A stretch of DNA of 64,000 nt, taken from assembly GCA_004352715.1 (NCBI GenBank), contig SCFE01000001.1, positions 1,104,795 through 1,168,794 of the forward strand. The letters are read 5' to 3'. Shown here in pieces: positions 11,447 to 25,100 of the stretch. This DNA comes from Hofstenia miamia. Lineage: Eukaryota; Xenacoelomorpha; Acoela. The notes under the pieces were generated by a model, which saw only the letters and a list, made by a program, of their open reading frames with translations, searched no databases and was not told the origin of the DNA. The translations under genes and the position numbers were made by a program. Numbering within the stretch: position 1 is the stretch's first letter; each line of letters starts with the position of its first letter.

Positions 11447-13090
11447 TCTATAAAATCAAAACTTGAAGTATCTTCAATTCGTTTTTTAGTAGCTGCCTTA
11501 GATTATACTGAAAGTTGAGTTCATTAATTGTGTAATAAGAATTGATAAACAAGTTATTCTATCTAGGGAGATTTCTCAAATCTTCGTGACAGATCAACTT
11601 CAAATTATTATTTTCAGATGAAAGTGTAACTAGGACTCTTTGGTAACATGATTTTTCCATTCTGCACATGCATGGGTAACTTTGAAATCATTTAACATCT
11701 ATTCTATATTATTTTATTCTATTCTTAACATTCAAAAAAATAATCACATGATCAATTAATTAGCTGCTTCTTATGATTTAAAAGAACCGGATATAATGAC
11801 ATTGCACACTCATTTGTGTTGCTGAGATTGCTCATTAAATATTGAGCGAACTAGTTCTGCTGTGGATGATTTGGACGAGACAATTCTGAGAAAAGCAGTG
11901 GCAGAAAAAATTGAAAGCTGCATGATATTCCGTAAGATTTTTCCAATTAGGATTTGATTTCATCAATAGCAGATTTGGCACAGAACCCAGAATAAGAAAC
12001 ACGTTCAAGAAAACCACATGAAATTATCTTGGGAAGACAGATCGGAATCCATACAATACAACTATCGCCGGTGAGACTTAGTCCTGAGCATTTAATTTGA
12101 TGAATATGATGTTGATTCGGATAGATCTTTGATCATTTTAGGTCCAACCATTTAATTGAACTTTTAATAAACTGATAAAAAGCACATGAAATTTACTAGC
12201 ATCGCCTGTATTGATTAGAGATTTAAGTAAAAATGATTACACACACATTCAAAATTGCATTAATAGAGAAATGTTCAATTTATTCTCATATTACTGATCT
12301 TTCTTGTTTTCCTATTTTACAGTAGGTGCATATCAATGAAAATTAATTTGCAAATTAGCGTGATGAATACTATCAATTAATTAGTATTTCATTATTAATC
12401 TTTCAAAAGATAAAGGCCTTCGTAAAAATAAATATTGTTCCTGGCATACCATTTGCCTTTGACATTTTATTTGTATTGTATAAAGAAATATTAACAAATA
12501 ATAATTTATCATTGCTAAAGGTTAAAGATAAAGATATAAATGCATGAACAACATGGCTAAATTCCATAGTTGTTTATTTGCCAAAGTATGTGAATTCTTT
12601 ATGGTAAAATACTGCTAAACAAAAAAACTGTATTGTTGAATAACTGAAGCTTTATAATTTAGGTTACGTTGTGTTGAAATGGAAAATTCGAGTTTCTAGG
12701 AATTTCTAATTTTCAAATTCAATAGAATCATAATTGACTGCATATTGCGGCTTTAGTGAAGAGGTCTTTGCACTGTTTATAAATGTAAGATACGTTAGAA
12801 AAGTTTCTAGAGATGAACTGCTTGAATGCGTCTTTTATTTCACGCTTAATGCATAAATATACATTTCGCTAATATTGTTATAAATTTATTTTTTAAATAG
12901 TACAGATGTACAGTATCGGTGGGTGCAATAACCATGGGCCTATCGATATGCAATTGTTACTGAAAATTTAAATAAATTTTCTCAAAAGGTTATATGCATT
13001 ACGTATAACGTATAAACTTATATATTTTCAAATTTATTGAACAGATATTTGTCTATGATTACAACTACCAATTAAGTGCGTTGGAAATAA
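11447..13090. other. No gene recognised; probable LINE 5' UTR at right edge
   Basis: AT-rich, with no supportable coding region. The last few hundred bases before 13091 are presumably the 5' untranslated region of the following LINE, but its 5' boundary is not marked by any repeat that I can see. Confidence 0.4.
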
Positions 13091-14008
13091 TTGTTGACTA
13101 TGTCTACACAACCACAAACCATTGCCGAATTTAAAGCCCTTTCTAAGTCAAAGGCTAGAAAGGTGTCAAAAGAAGCTATGTTGAAACTTTTGGAAAACGC
13201 CTATGATGAATGCGACGACGATTATGATTATGATGACGCGGATGATTTTGCAGACTGCGGGGGTGCAGAAAATGACGATTTAACGGTTAGTGGCTCAACT
13301 AAATGAATACTGCAGAAGATATGTTCTGATATTAGCGACATCAAGAGGTCCCAAAAGTCAATTAAGACCGACTTAGATGATCTTAAAGGAAGTTTCAAAA
13401 CCCTTTCTGATGCTCAAAAGGCCATGAATGACGAATTGCTTAACCTCATAACGTCCGCTTCAGTTGTAGAAAATAAGGTGAACGATCTGCTGAAGTTCAA
13501 AAAAGAATGTCAATCCCTATCAGCTGTAGCACATAATCAGCAAATTTTCCTTGAAAACATGGACTTTCAGACTAGAGTAAACAATCTTGTGATTATGGGG
13601 TTAAGTGAAACTGAAACAATTGGTGCCGCTTCCAACGACATTGGAAAAGTGGCTGCTATCTTCGATAAGAAAGGCATTGAGAGATCATGCTTCGCAGATA
13701 TAAAGCGCCTAGGGTCAGGAGAGAAACGACCTATCCTTGTTCATCTCCGCTCAAATGTAACACGTAAAGAGATTCTTGCTAATGCTATAATGCTCAAAGA
13801 AGCCGGAAACCCTTTCAATAAAATTTACCTTAAACCTGATGTCCATCCTTTATTTTGCAAAGAAGATACGTGGTTGCGTAATTTTGTCAAGGACGAGCGA
13901 GCAAAGCCGGTAAATGCTGGTTGCGATATAAGATATGACAGAAAAACGCGCGAAGTAACACGTGATGGCATGGTGATTGAATCTTATAGACCACTTCATT
14001 TTTTATAG
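13091..14008 (+). pseudogene. LINE ORF1, coiled-coil/nucleic-acid-binding protein
   Basis: It starts MLTMSTQPQTIAEF and has a very acidic Asp-rich patch (about residues 40-60). A frameshift follows near 13300. It resumes in another frame with heptad-like DISDIKRSQKSIKTDLDDLK and then the 194-codon stretch. That stretch has NNLVIMGLSE and DIKRLGSGEKRPILVHL, which resemble the RRM-like middle domain of L1-type ORF1 proteins that bind their own RNA. The stop at 14006-14008 is five bases before the ORF2 ATG, so ORF2 is probably translated by reinitiation. The function is inferred from position and motif resemblance only. Confidence 0.65.
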
Positions 14009-14013
14009 ATAAA

Positions 14014-16860
14014 ATGACTCATAACAAAGGATCAGAATTGTGTTTAGCGTCTCTAAACATCAATGGACTACTTAATAAATTATCTGATAGTGCTTTTCTG
14101 AAGAAACTGTTGGATTATGACATTGTTTTCTTGTTTGAAATAAAAAACCAGGCACTTGTCCCATACATCATGGAAATTGAGATAAACACTTGTGATCAAA
14201 TCTGGATGCGTTTTAGTTTCTGCCCCAAGCTATAGATTGCTGGATGTTACATTCTTCCATCTGATTCCCTGTACTTTGACCCAAACAATATCAGTGTTCT
14301 TGCAAGAAAGATGGAGGAAAGATACCCTGGAGGGCTAATAGTTGTTGGCGATTTTAATGGTCACATAAGCTCAAGCGCATCTACTTTACTCAATGAAAAT
14401 GAATGTCATTATAGAGAATCTCCTGATATGTTGATTAACACTAGGGGAAGAAATCTCCTTAACATTTGTAAAAAATCTGACAGTGTGGTCTTGAATCGCT
14501 TAAATTACTTTGATTCTGCTTTAACGTTTAGGAAAAAAAGAAGGTGGATATTGACCATTGATTACGCAATTGCTTCTCGGAATTTTTGGAAGTTTGTTTC
14601 TAACTTTAAAATCACGTCAGAACACGTACCTTCAGACCATTCATTGCTAGATGTTTGTTTTCAAGTTCCTGCCTTTACCTTTGGTATCCACTCTGAACAG
14701 CTCTCAAAACGATCTATGGTGCTTGGGGAATACGTTTTTCATGAACGGAAATGCCCATGGCCTAATCAGATCAACACTCAGGACTTTTCTGAATCTTTAG
14801 AAATCAAGAGAATTGAAATTGATGCCGTGAGCATCAGGGCAAACGATATAGACGCCATAGTAGAATTGGTAGCCGATAATATTAAGACGGTAGCCCTAGA
14901 TTCTAAGAACACATAACATCGTGGACACCCCCAGCAAGCTCCTGGAGAATCAAGATGGACCTACCTTTGCAACAATCATGACGATAGAACACTATGGAAA
15001 ACCATTAACTGGAAAGGAGAGATTGCGGAATTATCATCGGACAGCCCCGATGATGTAACTTTTAAAAACCACTGTGAAGAGCTTTTAAATCCTGCCAACC
15101 AAATTGAATAGAATAATTTTGATTGCGAGACAGCGCCTTACATCGCGATTCTCGATGACGATTTCACTCCCGACGAAACGACACGTGTTGCTAGACGGAT
15201 GAAGGATAAGGCGCTGGTCTAGACGGTGTGTATCCCGGCATTTTCAGATACCTACCTATGAGCATGCTGATCCAACTGACAATTTTGTTCAACATTATAT
15301 TTAGTTTGTGCATTTGGCCAACGAACTGGTGTATTTCTCGATTATTTATGATCTTCAAAAAAGACGAATGATTCGACCCCTCAAATTACAGAGGAATTAG
15401 TGTCTGTGACGTGATGGCTAAAATTCTTGAATCCCTTGTTTCCAACCGATTATCCCTATGGTATCGAACCCAAAATAAACAAACCGGTGCTCAAAAAGGA
15501 AAAGGATGCATTGAACAAATATTGACAATAAGGCTTCTTATTGACTATGCAAAGAGAACTAAATCTAAACTGTTTATAGTTTTCGTCGATTTCCAGAAGG
15601 CATATGATAAAGTACCTCGGAATAAAATACTCGAAATCTTACTTTCAATCAGATGCGGAAGGAAGCTACTATGTTTGATTTGGACAATATATTCGGACAC
15701 TGCATTCATGCTAGAGTCATTGATGATTTGTGCTTCTGTTGGAGTTAAACAAGGCTCACTGACGTCCTATATCCTGTTTATAATTTTTGTGGATAGGTTA
15801 ATCTTACTTGTCAAAATCCGATCACCACTCGATTCGTTCCTAAGAAACCTCCACATTCTCATGATGATGGACCACACAGCCCTCTTAGCTACAACCAGAG
15901 CGAGAAGTATTGAAAAATTTAAACTTTTGATCGAGTTCTGTAACGAATATGGTATGGAGGTCAGCCAAAAGAAGACGAAGTTCTTAGTTATAAATGGGGA
16001 TGACTATGACAAAGAGTAAATTATAGTGAACAACATTAAAGTCCCGAACTGTAAAATGTACATCTACCTTGGCTCTCCCATAACAGAAGATGGGTCTATC
16101 AGCTCGATTGTTAAAGCCCATTGTGACGAGAGAGAGGGAAACGTCCAAAATTTCCGTAATTTTCTGAATGCTCAATGTGACTTGCCCTACCGATTAAAAA
16201 AGAGAGCAGCCGTGATGGCATCAATCCTGTATGGAGCAGAGACATGGCTTGGAACTGGGATTAGTGCCGTTTCTACCATGTACCACGATGTCGTGAAAAG
16301 TTTATTAGGGGTTAGATGTCAAATTCCCAATGATCTTTGTCTAATTGAAGCCAATATGCTGGATTGCTCAACAGCCATAAGAATGAAACAGAAGCGATGG
16401 GTTGACAGAAATTTGTTTAACAACAGAGATCCACATAAACCGCTCTTACTTGCTTATGACCTTTGTCGATCTGTTAACTCGTCCATGGCTCGTTACATTC
16501 AAAATCTCGGAGATATTCAAAATTGCGCGGAAAATGGCAGACAAGCTCTTATCCAAAGAATACGTTCACGCGTTACAACACGGTATAAGGATTACGTTAA
16601 TATAAATCCGAACCTTTGCCATCATGTCCTTTACACTCGCAATGACATTCCCGAATGCGTACAGATAAGCAATACTCGTCTGAGACTGTAATCCCACCGT
16701 CTCCGAGTAGAAACCGGAAGGTGGTCTCGAATCGAAAGAGATCAGAGGATATGTTCCTGCAGAACTGGTGTTCAAGACGAAAATCATATCATTTTTTCGT
16801 GTCCCTTCACTGTAAATATAACAGACGCAGTTAGAACAAATGCAGCGGATCTGAACTCAA
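14014..16860 (+). pseudogene. LINE ORF2: endonuclease, RT, Cys-rich C-terminus
   Basis: The endonuclease occupies 14014-14916: LASLNINGL, then IVVGDFNGH and VPSDHSLLDV, the three catalytic blocks. One in-frame TAG sits at 14233-14235, and the same frame continues after it. Past a break at about 14917-15400 (Tyr-rich linker, YRGISV) comes RT at 15411-16019: KLFIVFVDFQKAYDKVPR, VGVKQGSL, and LMMMDHTALL where the catalytic pair should be DD. The second Asp is thus His. RT thumb and C-terminal frame at 16026-16691 follow, with ILYGAETW. A final zinc-knuckle-like CRTGVQDENHIIFSCPF is read after the stop at about 16755-16805. It is a clear LINE ORF2 but not functional. Confidence 0.85.
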
Positions 16861-17057
16861 TGTATCAGAACTGTATGTTATTCTGTACATAGATCACTAG
16901 AACTGTTTACCTAAAGTAGTAGCAAATCAAAACCAAAAAAAGGATGATTTGTACTGTCTAAATTTAATTAGTCGATTTTTGTTAAAAAAATGGACTTAGT
17001 ATTTGTATTTGTATTACATATTATCTGTCGTTATGAGTCAATAAATTACTTACTTTA

Positions 17058-19384
17058 TATGGGACTCAACACTCAACACAGGGCCTTTTATAATTGAAGC
17101 ATGTAGTGCAAGAACCCATTTTGTGCAAATTGATTCGAAACGAGAAATCGCCTTTTTTAGTTTCCATTTCAATGTTTGCTTTTGTAGTGTCGTTTTACGG
17201 ATTCTTCATAAAGCAATGATCAAGAGCAGGATCATTTCACTTGTTTTGCACCTAACAGCATGTAGTTCTTCACACAATTCCAAAGCAATCGATTTGATAA
17301 TTTTGTCAATTACTCAAAAAATCATAATTGCTTAGTAGATTTAATGAATCTCGTTTTGAAATTGAAATCTATTGGTTGTTCGGTTGTAATTAACATTTTG
17401 ATCACAAAGGTACAATAACCTAAAGAGAATTGATTCAATTCAGAGTTAGCCGTTGTGTTCTTAAAGGAGGGGCAAAAAATTTTTGCACGTGTGATATTTT
17501 AGAAACATGTAAATTTTAAAATAACACTATTATTTTCCAGATAGTAATCAAAGATTTACCCTGGTTTAAGGAATTAAAGATTTTTTATAACGATCTAGAT
17601 AAAATTTTATTAACCAGAAATAACTTGCGTCTTTTATGTATTCTTAATAGTATAATTCACATGTATACATCTATATACATTAAAATTGAAAAATGGATAA
17701 ATGTATTTCATGCAGTAAAAATATTTCCCAATACACTTAACGCAATACTAAAATACATTTTAATTTTATTTAAATTAAGTATTACTAAGAACTTCGATTT
17801 GATAAAACTCTAGTCATTCCAATCAACTCACCATGACAGGGAAGGGGCAGCTGCTCCGTCTTGCCCTACCCTCGCGGTGCCTATGTGGGCTATCCACATA
17901 TGTACAAGTCGCCATGGCTACGTTTTTTCTGTACAAAGCGCCATCTAAAATTTAATAAAAATGTCATCTATAAGAATATATTTATATACATACACATCGT
18001 CTAAAACTGAAGTTTTATTGTAATGAAGTTGTTGCAAACTCATCAAAGAGACATGAGAGAAATTTAAGGTGGGCTTCAATCATTCGAACAGGAACTATAA
18101 TTCATGATTTATATTCTTATTGTGAAAATTTTTAAAACTAAAAAGAACGATTCAAATTTTCATAAAAATTCAATCAATTATTCATTATATTTATACACAA
18201 AAGCTTCTTTAACAAAGCGTATATATTATAATATACAGTTTAGTTAGGTTTTAGATATTACTATGGCAAAACCAGAGAGTAGCCGTGGTGACTTCCAGAA
18301 AGTTGGCCCGAATACGAGATGCTTTGGTGTCAGAAAATGTCAATACTTGCAAGACATCTACCGGCGATAATTGGGTGCAATGTTTAAAATATAATGGTTA
18401 TAATAATACGAGTAATCGAAATTAATATATTTATATTTTTATCAGAATGTATTTGGAATTTCCATCTAAGCTAAGGGCTTGATTTAAAATAAACATGTAC
18501 AGATTTGCAAAAATATACTTTTAGATCGTGTAATTTGTTTAATAATAGTTAATTATTTTATGAATTTCAGGTGTTTTTTACTATTGTCCTTATATACGTA
18601 CCCGCGTGTTACCGCGTGCTATGAATTTGGTTAATTATTCAAAGTTATTGGTCTATATACATTATTTTTAAGCATTTTACATATGTTATTGCATTTGTCA
18701 TCGTTTTTTGCCTTGAATTAGTGTTTATTTTATCCGTGTGCACCCTATTCTATACCTTCGCCGTGTATTTTTCAATATTTTCGAATGATCAAGACCGTAA
18801 AAAAACCCAGCGTACACCCTTTTTTCTATCCATATAATGTTAGAGCCTGTCTACGAATTTTTTATCTATTTTATGTAAGGATTAATAAGAAAATATCGAA
18901 GTTGTTAATAGCAAAAGGGTTTCTTATTTAACAGTTAACAACAAAATGAGAAGTCCTGCAAATGGCTTTTCTATTGGTTATTTAGATAGACCCATTTTAT
19001 AGTGAAGTAAGCTAAACTTTTATACTGTTAGTTAAAAATATGTTTTATGAAGTATTCGTTTTTTCAAAAATAAATTTTTATTTGGTGATATACGTTGTAA
19101 AGATGTTATGCACCACGATTAAGAAAAACTAAGTTCGGCATTTTACTGTGGATTCACTCTAAAATAGAAAATTGCCAATAGTAACAACAAATCTGAAATC
19201 TATATCTCTTAAAAAAATTTATAAACCCAAACAAAACAAAATATCTTAAAGGCCTTTTTCGCAATCTTGGCCCCTCAGGCTAAATCTTTGTCTGGCAGCC
19301 CTGCAAATCTAAGACACTATCAATTTTAGTAGAGATTCTGATGGATAACGACTGTTTTTAAAATAGATTAAACGACAAAGTATC
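17058..19384. other. Intergenic, mostly unrecognised; two GC-rich patches
   Basis: No coding region. A GC-rich patch at about 17835-17955 contains GGGGCAGCTGC, reminiscent of a DNA-transposon end. A phrase at about 18795-18825 (CCCAGCGTACACCC) matches the right end of the hAT MITE at 61866-62080, so a hAT-end fragment is likely. A further transposon-end-like phrase (GGCAGCCCTGCAAATC) is at about 19290-19312. None could be paired into a bounded element. Confidence 0.35.
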
Positions 19385-19711
19385 TTTTTGGAGTTTATGG
19401 ATTGGATTCTTGCTCTTTCTTGCGTTCCCTTCATTCCAGACCTCCCCAACTTGAAATGGAAACATCTTTTTGCTCACTCGGATCTGGAAAAGGCTGATCT
19501 CTTCAATGCCTATTTCGCCTCGAATTTCTTTGATCCTGTCTCTCTCTGCCCTGGTCTGCCTGCCAACTCCTCGGCGATTCGCCTATGTGACATCGTCTTC
19601 AATGCCCATAATATTTCCCTGGATGTTGCAAGATGTACCACTCTTGTCGATTCAAGTAATCTTGCACAATTAGGCATCGATGTGTCAATATGGAAAACAA
19701 TGCGTTGAGTT
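19385..19711 (+). pseudogene. Fragment of the YVDD-type LINE (inter-EN/RT linker)
   Basis: The frame contains DLEKADLFNAYFASNF and PVSLCPGLPANS. This matches the phrase LEKADLFNAYFISNF followed by PVSMCPG in the larger copy at about 40675-40750. Only about 300 bases of the linker between endonuclease and RT are present, so this is a short internal fragment. Confidence 0.75.
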
Positions 19712-19767
19712 TTGCAATTTCTCACTAAACTAGAACGTAATAGTCAAATGATCACATCTTTGTAATA

Positions 19768-20391
19768 TTAACCATTGACACGTCGTCCAGTTGGAACAGC
19801 AATGTTGAGCAGAATACCACGTTTATCAAAAAAGACAATGTGCATAACCTTTGTTGATTATTGTTTTACATGACATTTTTGGTCTGGGTGCACCGACATC
19901 GCTCCACTCCGCTGGCTGTCGCTTCAGAAGAGGATCCCAACTGTAAATCCACGTTTCCTAACATTCTGACTCAAAAAACATTGATCTGTCCGGTAACACT
20001 GCAAATTGGTTCAGCAGAGTTGGATACGCATTCTCTTTTGTTCGTCGGACAACAAGTGTGATACCCACTTTGCACATTTCTTTGATTTGTGCAATATCTG
20101 AGTCAGAATCGTATACATCGAACAATGAGAAACACCAACTTGTTCTGCCAGCTCATCAATTCTGCATCGATTGTCTTCCTCCAAGAGTTGTTGTGTTCTG
20201 GTCATGTTGGCATCTGTTGTTGCTTCGATTGGTCGCCCACCCCGCTGTTCATCATGCAAATCAACTATTCCTTCTACAATTTCTCTGACCCATTTTCTTA
20301 CTGTTTGGATAGATGGCGCATTCTCTCCCATAATGTTGCGACGCAGTTGATGAATATTTTGTCGTATCACAATTGAGTCGTAAAGAAATTT
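19768..20391 (-). pseudogene. Mariner transposase pseudogene
   Basis: On the minus strand, 20391-20011 encodes the N-terminal DNA-binding part of a mariner transposase: APSIQTVRKWV, RGGRP, and IDELAEQVGVSHCSMYTIL, a helix-turn-helix. This is followed by KWVSHLLSDEQKRMR. After a frame change, about 20010-19768 gives ETWIYSWDPLLKRQ-like and KVMHIVFFDKRGIL blocks, which span the first two catalytic Asp positions. Stops and shifts throughout make it inactive. It abuts the LINE fragment ending near 19711, and the transposon ends were not located. Confidence 0.8.
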
Positions 20392-21981
20392 GATAATGAC
20401 GCGAGTGTCATATTTTGTATAATTGCTTTTAAATGCATTCAGCGTGGAAAGAAAAATTATGATATCTAAAAATTTTTGCATGCATGTAAGTAAATATATT
20501 TCTGTCAACCAATCAAAAATCACATTAATTTTCAAAATATGAAATAACCGCAAGCATGCATTTAAGCATGCAAACACATATGTACACCGAAACTTACTTA
20601 TTGAATTAACCACGTATAAACTTCCTGGAGACAAGGTTTTGATCTTATCTGTACAATGCAGGCAAAACAAAAAATATTTGTTACAAAATGTGAGTGTAAT
20701 TTACAAATACGCTTAGTGAGAAGTTTGTTAGGGAACTGTGTGTACAATAAGAGGGAAACATAAATAAAATTAAACGTTCGCAATGTCACCATGCTGTTGT
20801 AAAAGAACTTTTATCTTTTCGTGACCACCTAAATGTGGTCGCTACAAGAAAATTTAACTATATGAAAAAGATTACGATTAAGCCTGGTAATTTATTCTTG
20901 GTTGATATAATACAATCTTTAACTAGTTGTGTATATGTTTCGAAGATTTTCTTTATCGATTTAAGTTTCTATACAAAAAATTTGAAAAATCTTTTCTAGT
21001 TATTTTGCAGTACGTTGCGTATCTATAATTTGGTCTTTTCAATTCAGGTGCTTTTTTAATTTTCGAAGTCAAAAATAAGTATCTCATATATTTTAACTGT
21101 TCCGCATTTACCCATTTGTACATACATTGGTTTAAGATATTGTCTTTGTAAAAGGTATATTTTAAATCAGTCATTTATATATTCGTTATAATTGATAATA
21201 CTGTTTAAAAAATGAATTATATTAAAATAGCAATCAATTAAAAAATTTTGAATTCAAACTTAAAAAGGTGTAGTTTTAATCGATGTTTTGGCAAATCAAG
21301 GTTTCATTCAATACTTTTATAATTATCATTAAGCAACGTTGTTTAAATTAGCGCTCAAGCATTTATTGCTTAGTACCCTTTAATTTTTTTGAAACTGAAA
21401 GTTAGGAAATTATGTTGGTACAAATGCTACTGTCGGTTGGTGGAGAAATCGACTTTGCAGACGCAAAAAAATTTACTAGTTATGGTTAACATACAAAGAG
21501 ATGAGTATTTGAAAATCTTTCAAATCTCATTGTCTGCCTTTAGCATTGTCGCATATTATCTACCATCTACCTTGCTAAGAGATTTTCATCAAGTTGCGCC
21601 AAGCAGACTATCTACAGTTCGGTGTGGTTAGAGTCGTATGCAATGCAAATTGGCCGTTCAAAAACACTAAGGATATTGCAAAGTAATTAAGAAACAAGCG
21701 AACAGTTTTTTCCGGAAGAGTAAACTCAGTCAATCAGTTTACTAACAACTAGCTCTGGTGTACATTATAAAACATAATGTATATGCATTTATATAATGTT
21801 ACAAATATGTATATAAAATTTGTGGGCAATCTAAAAATTCGAAAAATTTACGAAAATTCGCATTTGCGAAAAATCGTTTCCCAAATCGTAACTAACGATA
21901 TGCTTATAGTGTATATAGCGTTGCATTTTTACTGTTGTTATTTTCAAAATAATAGATCATTGAGATTGTTATAGTTTTATT
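20392..21981. other. DDRGK1 upstream region
   Basis: About 1.6 kb of AT-rich DNA containing the presumed DDRGK1 promoter and 5' UTR. No TATA box or initiator could be singled out, and no other gene is recognised. Confidence 0.4.
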
Positions 21982-22120
21982 ATGGATGAGGAACCCATTG
22001 CTTACCGTGTTGAATCGAGCATAGGATTAATAGCATTCAGTTTGGGTGTCGCTGTTGTTGGCTTCCTTTCTTTGATGTATTTTGCTCGAAGATCTTTTAA
22101 AGATATTTCATCAACTGCCG
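21982..22120 (+). CDS. DDRGK1: DDRGK1 exon 1 (membrane anchor)
   Basis: Codons 1-46 plus one base. It starts MDEEPIAYRVESS, then a hydrophobic helix GLIAFSLGVAVVGFLSLMYF and a basic ARRSFK boundary, fitting an ER anchor. The donor is GCCG|GTTTGT. The open frame reads on into the intron, which should not be counted as protein. Confidence 0.9.
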
Positions 22121-25100
22121 GTTTGTTAATTTTTTTAACTGGAAAATTCATTTCCACGTTTTCTTCCTTAACTTTAGCATTTCTTGATTAGGTATTCGAG
22201 GCCCGGCCACACGGCCTGCGCGAAGAGGTCGTGCTGCACAAATGAGAGCTATTCGCGAAGAAGAAATTGATTTTGAAGATAATGGTATATTTGTTAAATA
22301 TATTGACGGCTTCTTTTAGATATAAAAAATTGAAGTATTTATTAATATTCAACGCTTATCAAATTTTATTTTTAATTTGTTTCCTTGACAAATTTCCCTT
22401 GTTTTTTACGTACTCTATAATAATTAAATTGTCGGGTTAATATATGAATTAGCTCATTTGCATCATTTTTGTATGTTTATGAACTGTATGAAACAATAAA
22501 ATGTGATGACTGTAGGAAAAATTGTTTTGACATTTAGCTTTTGAAATTGTTGTTCTACAGAACATTTTTAGGCATATTATGCATTAAATTCATGTCAATT
22601 TTCAAATGCAATGCCTTTACTTAATATAGATTTGAGCATTGAAGTTAATACTATAAAGTCTTGCAAATGAGATTCACTACTTTCATCTAAATTACATAAG
22701 TCTAGGTTATATTTCAAAGAGTTAATAGTAGTTATTATTGTAAGTTATTAACCGATCGCGATTAATTGAGATTATTAATGGAAATTATAATTGTATGAAT
22801 AATTCAAGCATTATTTTGACAATGTGAATGCATCTGCAAATTGAGTTGTTTATTAAATATATTAGGCATCCTAAAAGTAAGAAATTCATTTATTTATAGT
22901 TTTGTTGACATTTTTTCTAAAAATGCAGCTATCCACATGTTTGTTATGAAATTATATTCTTAGCTCTTTTAAATTATTTTTTAGATCATGTTGTGGTCAT
23001 AATTCTATCAACTATTGCTGATATGAGTTTTGTTTAGATTTGCATAATTCACTTGATCCGGATGAAATGAACGATATTATTGAGGATTTGAAACAAAAAT
23101 CAGGAAAAGTTGGTGCTAAAAAGCTCAAAAAGATGGAAATGAAAGCTGAAAAGCGAGCACAACGAGAAGTATTTTTCAATATTTTTATATTTTAAAATGC
23201 GATAAGATTTATTTTGAGAGTATTTTACTGTGTCTATTTCTGTACACATTGTTTTGGTGCGTCTAGAAAACATAAAATAGGTTAGATAAGTTATTGCTCA
23301 CATGGGATTTACCTCGACTTATCATCTTAACAGATATTGGAAGAATCGCGTTTCATTAAAAAATAGATTTTCACGTGCTTCAGGTTCAAGAATAATGTTT
23401 TGGACTACATTTTCACCATAACAGGCTAACACATTAATTCATATATGTGTCCAAAATATTTGAAAATATTAGATCAATTAATGTAACCATATGATCACAC
23501 TGTGACGTAAGAGTTAAATTCATACCTAATGAAATATCACTATTTACATATTACACCTGCGTTATTGATACCTATCCCCGTGAACTTTTCATACTGGTGA
23601 AATTGCATCTTCACTTTGAGTAATCATGAAATTGTTTGAAAAAGATATCTAAACTACTGAATATTTAGCCAATCCTGATTCTCAACTTTGTCTCTATATG
23701 TTCAATTGTATTGAAATTTTTCAACAAAATTCTGGCACTTAAATTTCTTAGTTTGCACAAAAATGATGTGCACTTAGAATTGATTAAAGAATGCAAGAAT
23801 AGTTCGTAATCACAAAAAGCAACCTATTTCTGCCTAATGTCATAAGCTCAATAGTTTCTTCAACAGATTAAACATAGTAATTTAACCCGCGCATTATCTT
23901 AGAAACACACGACCTTCGTTTACTTCTGGGGTGATTTAGTCACCCCATTATAAATAATTGTAAACACTTTGTTGATTTGATACATATTTGGTTTTTCTGG
24001 CCACTATTTGTAAAATTAATATAAATAACTAAATGAAACAAACAATTTTTAAAAAATGTTAAAAAACACATTTATAATTGTTGTTACATTTTCACATGCG
24101 CTCATCACATTTAACAGTTTTGGTCGCATGATTAGAGCAAACAAAATTATGACATAGTGTACATCTTTGGGATGTCTTGAAGTCAGAGACTCTTACAAAG
24201 TAAACAGCGCCCCCGTTTTGCTTGATTTGAAGGATTGTTACTTCCAGAACTCGTTTGTGGAGGATCATAACCAATCAGTTTCATGGCAGTGAAAATTTGC
24301 TTTGGTAAATTTCTTAAATTTCGCTTTTGGATTGTCACATCAACAAGTTGATATCCGCAATTTATAAGAAACTTAAAGCGAAAGGAAGAGCTTACGCGAT
24401 TTTCGCGTCATCAATTAGATTGGTAAAAACGAAATGCCCAACGAACGCTAATTCGACCACATGAATAGTAGTTCACTTGTCGGTCCATCAAGTCTACTCC
24501 TGATTTTGTGATATTACAACCATTGACAATATCTGGTAAGTTTATCTCAGATTGCTTTATATCAGTGTGCATGGTCGAAAGTGTTAAAACAGGCTTCTTC
24601 TTTTTGTCCCAATAGCTGATTAAAAGTTGCTCACCAGACTTATAAAATTTAGCTGGATTTTTACTTCTACTCGTCAAGTCTTTAGCAATACTCGGGACCC
24701 CTCTTCGATTGTATCTAATTTTGCCAACAAGTTGTGTAATTTTCAACAAGTTGTGTAATTTTCAAGAAGTTTATCTGCTAAGCCCCAACTTGTGAACCAG
24801 TTATCCATTGTAATATTGTAGCCCTTATTCAAATAGTCTCGAGCTACCTTCATAACAACTGCCTCTGGCGCAGAGACACACCTTCCCTTTCAATCAGTGA
24901 TAACGTAGACTCCCCATTATATTGAATTCAGGTTAGCGCATATCCGGTATCGGAATCACACAACCAAATCAGTTTCATGCCGAATTTTCCTGGCTTGTTA
25001 GACATAAATACGGAATTTAACTCTTCCCTTAAACTTCAGGGGTTGGGGTATGTAATTGTGTTTAGTTTTTTCACAAAAATGGTCCAAATATCGCGAACTG

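Larger units (their letters stand above)
13091..17057 (+). mobile_element. Near full-length two-ORF LINE with TTAC tail
   Basis: The order is ORF1 (13091-14008), five bases, ORF2 (14014 to about 16860), a short 3' UTR, AATAAA and a TTACTTACT tail at about 17040-17057. All domains of an APE-type LINE are present, but ORF1 has a frameshift and ORF2 has several breaks, so the copy is dead. The TTAC tail unit is also that of the LINE at 44506-45494, although their proteins differ. I saw no clear target duplication. Confidence 0.85.

Noticed and set aside
11835-12017. 60-codon minus-strand frame upstream of the decayed LINE
   Set aside because: No LINE or other motif recognised; consistent with a chance frame.
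20058-20376. Plus-strand frames of 76 and 95 codons
   Set aside because: Antisense of the mariner transposase relic.
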